A stretch of DNA of 32,596 nucleotides from an uncultured Lentisphaeraceae bacterium (GTDB lineage Bacteria; Verrucomicrobiota; Kiritimatiellia; RFP12; DVOR01), in NCBI GenBank assembly GCA_949282555.1, contig CASDPK010000026.1, forward strand, positions 1 through 32,596. Reading direction: 5' to 3'. The notes under the pieces were generated by a model. The model ran no database searches, was not told the DNA's origin, and saw only the letters and a program-made list of their open reading frames with translations. Within the stretch, counting starts at the first letter, position 1, and each line of letters opens with the position of its first letter. Shown here one piece after another: positions 32,492-32,596 of the stretch. The translations under genes were made by a program, and so were the position numbers.

Positions 32492-32596
32492 ACCCTCCGC
32501 TATTCGTCAAATAGAAAAGACACCGAAGGGGTGAGAGGGGTGGGAAGGTGTTCGTCATTTACTGGACACTGAAGGATGGAGGGAGTGGGGCGAGGT

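Larger units (their letters stand above)
32279..32596. other. Gene-free region upstream of the galactosidase operon, up to the window end
   Basis: No coding signature on either strand. It contains a possible -10 (32296-32301), a 10-bp palindrome (32349-32358), repeat copy C (32435-32491) and, from about 32525, a purine-rich stretch. The gene to the right is outside the window. Confidence 0.6.

Overview
The window looks like a stretch of chromosome from a high-GC, Gram-negative-type bacterium. Three secreted glycosidases, a lipoprotein hydrolase, a CoA-disulfide-reductase-type flavoprotein and an ArgH of the Bacteroidetes-like subtype are compatible with the PVC superphylum (Kiritimatiellota, Lentisphaerae or Verrucomicrobia). 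No rRNA or ribosomal protein is present to fix this, so the placement is an inference. I see no tRNA, rRNA, CRISPR array, insertion sequence, integrase or phage gene. The content is mostly core metabolism and housekeeping plus polysaccharide use.

Layout. 0.16-1.8 kb: a persulfide/CoA-disulfide reductase with a rhodanese tail. 1.9-3.9 kb: a secreted GH20 hexosaminidase. 9.5-4.0 kb, minus strand: a tightly packed six-gene operon (dCMP deaminase, a secreted protein of unknown function, argininosuccinate lyase, an alpha/beta-hydrolase lipoprotein, a four-helix membrane protein, a U32-family protein). 9.8-12.3 kb: clpB, preceded by what reads as a sigma-54 promoter with an upstream palindrome cluster. 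12.4-12.7 kb: a lone CsoR/FrmR-family regulator. 15.7-12.8 kb, minus strand: a three-gene ABC-2 type exporter whose first gene appears to be leaderless. 16.1-18.7 kb: an iron-type alcohol dehydrogenase and an M18 aminopeptidase. 18.9-20.1 kb: a response regulator with a degenerate second receiver, then nrdR. 20.3-23.2 kb: a translationally coupled trio (kinase-fold protein, CorA, DUF2851). 23.3-26.0 kb: purA, uppS and a VanZ-like protein. 27.1-25.9 kb, minus strand: a TrkA-type potassium-channel regulator and an ArgA-like acetyltransferase. 32.2-27.2 kb, minus strand: secreted GH36 alpha-galactosidase and GH2 beta-galactosidase in one operon.

How the genes fit together. GH20, GH36 and GH2 would trim N-acetylhexosamine and alpha- and beta-galactose residues from host or plant glycans in the periplasm or outside the cell. 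dCMP deaminase and NrdR belong to nucleotide supply. ArgH and the ArgA-like enzyme belong to arginine synthesis. UppS supplies the undecaprenyl carrier for the envelope.

The least expected signals are non-coding. (1) A TGGCAC/GTGCCA cluster lies about 70-120 bp upstream of a near-consensus -24/-12 promoter at clpB. (2) Three intergenic copies of a repeat are built from roughly 21-bp-spaced GATGC palindromic units. (3) An inverted repeat spans the promoter of the first gene. (4) Extended -10 (TGn) motifs recur at many of the inferred promoters, two of which sit almost on the start codon.
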